Source: Mycolicibacillus koreensis (lineage in GTDB: Bacteria > Actinomycetota > Actinomycetes > Mycobacteriales > Mycobacteriaceae). Taken from it: DNA of 64,000 nt. Positions 63,320 to 64,000 of the stretch are shown one piece after another. Numbering within the stretch: the first letter of the stretch is position 1; each line of letters starts with the position of its first letter. Position numbers and translations under genes: made by a program. The DNA lies in assembly GCF_002104795.1 (NCBI RefSeq), contig NZ_NCXO01000006.1, forward strand, positions 62,001 to 126,000. Reading direction: 5' to 3'. Below the pieces are notes generated by a model, which was given only the letters and a program-made list of their open reading frames with translations, had not been told where the DNA came from and searched no databases.

Positions 63320-63356
63320 CCCATTTCCCGTTGTCACCGTCTGGAGGAGCGTTTCC

Positions 63357-64000
63357 GTGACCGTCAACAACCCCCGGCAATCGCTGAGTGCCGCCGACCG
63401 CGTCGTGACGTCGGTACGTGATCAGGTCGCCTATGTCACCTTGAATCGCCCCGACAAGTACAACGGCGTGGATTTCGCGATGCTGCGGGGGCTTGTCGCC
63501 GCAGCCAAACGAATCGAGAAGGACCGTGATATCCGCGCGGTGTTGCTGCAGGGTTCAGGTTCGGCTTTCTGTGCGGGACTGGATTTCTCGGTGTTTCGAG
63601 AGGAGTCCAGCCTCAGCCAGCTTCGGGCCGCCGGCAAGTGGCCGGGCAAGCGGACCAACCTGTTCCAGCAGGCCATCTGGGTGTGGCGCACACTGCCGGT
63701 TCCGGTGATCGCCGTCGTCGACGGCTACTGCTACGGCGCGGGATTCCAACTGGCCCTGGCCGCTGACTTCCGTTACACCACGCCCGATTGCGAATTCTCC
63801 ATCATGGAGGGCAAATATGGCCTGATCCCCGACATGACCGGATCGGTCACACTGCGTGAACTGGTGCCGATGGACATTGCCAAGCGCCTGACGATGACCG
63901 CCGAGGTGTTCGATGGGCGGGCGGCCAAGGAGTACGGGTTGGTGACCGAGGTCAGTGACGAGCCTCTCGCTGATGCCGAGGCGTTCACCGCGCAGTTGCT
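63357..64000 (+). CDS. Enoyl-CoA hydratase family protein, EchA13-like (3' truncated)
   Basis: The first 214 codons of a crotonase. Typical segments are VAYVTLNRPDKYNGVDFAML, SAFCAGLDFSVFREESS and VDGYCYGAGFQLALAADF; MEGKYGLIPDMTGS is the second catalytic region with Glu. It matches EchA13 (Rv1935c), the partner of fadE17/fadE18 in M. tuberculosis, but here it is on the opposite strand from them. The GTG at 63357 has GGAGGAG upstream. The gene runs past the window end. Confidence 0.88.
   Translation, partial: MTVNNPRQSLSAADRVVTSVRDQVAYVTLNRPDKYNGVDFAMLRGLVAAAKRIEKDRDIRAVLLQGSGSAFCAGLDFSVFREESSLSQLRAAGKWPGKRTNLFQQAIWVWRTLPVPVIAVVDGYCYGAGFQLALAADFRYTTPDCEFSIMEGKYGLIPDMTGSVTLRELVPMDIAKRLTMTAEVFDGRAAKEYGLVTEVSDEPLADAEAFTAQL

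Overview
The window is high-GC actinobacterial DNA and almost certainly comes from a mycobacterium. It carries mycobacterium-specific families (antigen 85, an MPT63-like protein, an RpfC-like factor, PknH-type sensor domain, DUF7159, long isocitrate lyase ICL2, fatty acyl-AMP ligase) and mycobacterial operator types (IdeR boxes, a KstR-type motif). From memory of M. tuberculosis H37Rv, the backbone follows the Rv1872c to Rv1935c order (lldD2, bfrA, an Rv1883c-like SRPBCC gene, rpfC, fbpB, Rv1891, Rv1893, Rv1894c, Rv1898, cinA, Rv1906c, aceA, fadD31, mpt63, fadE18, fadE17, echA13). An Rv2428-Rv2435c-type block (ahpC, ahpD, MscS channel, cyclase) is joined to lldD2. No RNA gene, CRISPR array or insertion sequence was recognised.

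Layout. 0-5.3 kb: end of a PknH-like sensor protein, then a leftward chain of three genes joined by 4-bp overlaps: a cyclase-like receptor, an MscS channel with a cyclic-nucleotide-type domain, and lactate dehydrogenase LldD2. 5.4-8.1 kb: peroxide defence (ahpC-ahpD, divergent intact oxyR). 8.9-9.9 kb: iron storage and release, with bfd and bfrA divergent around two tandem IdeR boxes. 9.9-20.1 kb: envelope and secreted proteins (CocE hydrolase, RpfC, antigen 85B), two TetR regulators with palindromes, two crotonases and a nitronate-monooxygenase-like enzyme behind a KstR-type site. 20.2-31.7 kb: macro-domain gene with a frameshift, HAD phosphatase, hydrolase, cinA, MFS transporter, acyltransferase, SGNH hydrolase, cutinase and ICL2.

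31.8-48.2 kb is more accessory in character: a FadD31-type ligase coupled to a reductase, a urate module (permease with a frameshift, HIU hydrolase, uricase), a KstD-like flavoprotein, a lytic transglycosylase, a fatty-acid-CoA ligase, an FKBP lipoprotein, a secreted protein with only a CBM2 domain, a 76-bp nested inverted repeat and a VapBC pair. 48.2-64 kb: MPT63-like protein, HrpA helicase, divergent arsR/arsM, a ferric-type ABC importer whose first codon overlaps an IdeR-like box, and a lipid or sterol catabolic operon (SDR, ADC-like enzyme, FadE17/FadE18 pair) facing a redoxin and an EchA13-type crotonase that runs off the end.

The most unusual items are the coupled cyclase-channel-lactate dehydrogenase cluster, in which both nucleotide-handling domains have lost key residues; the operator-over-start ABC iron importer; the divergent bfd/bfrA IdeR arrangement; the 76-bp nested inverted repeat; the 11-bp tandem repeat array; and the urate cluster with a disrupted permease. 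Family calls come from reading motifs and from memory; no database search was run.
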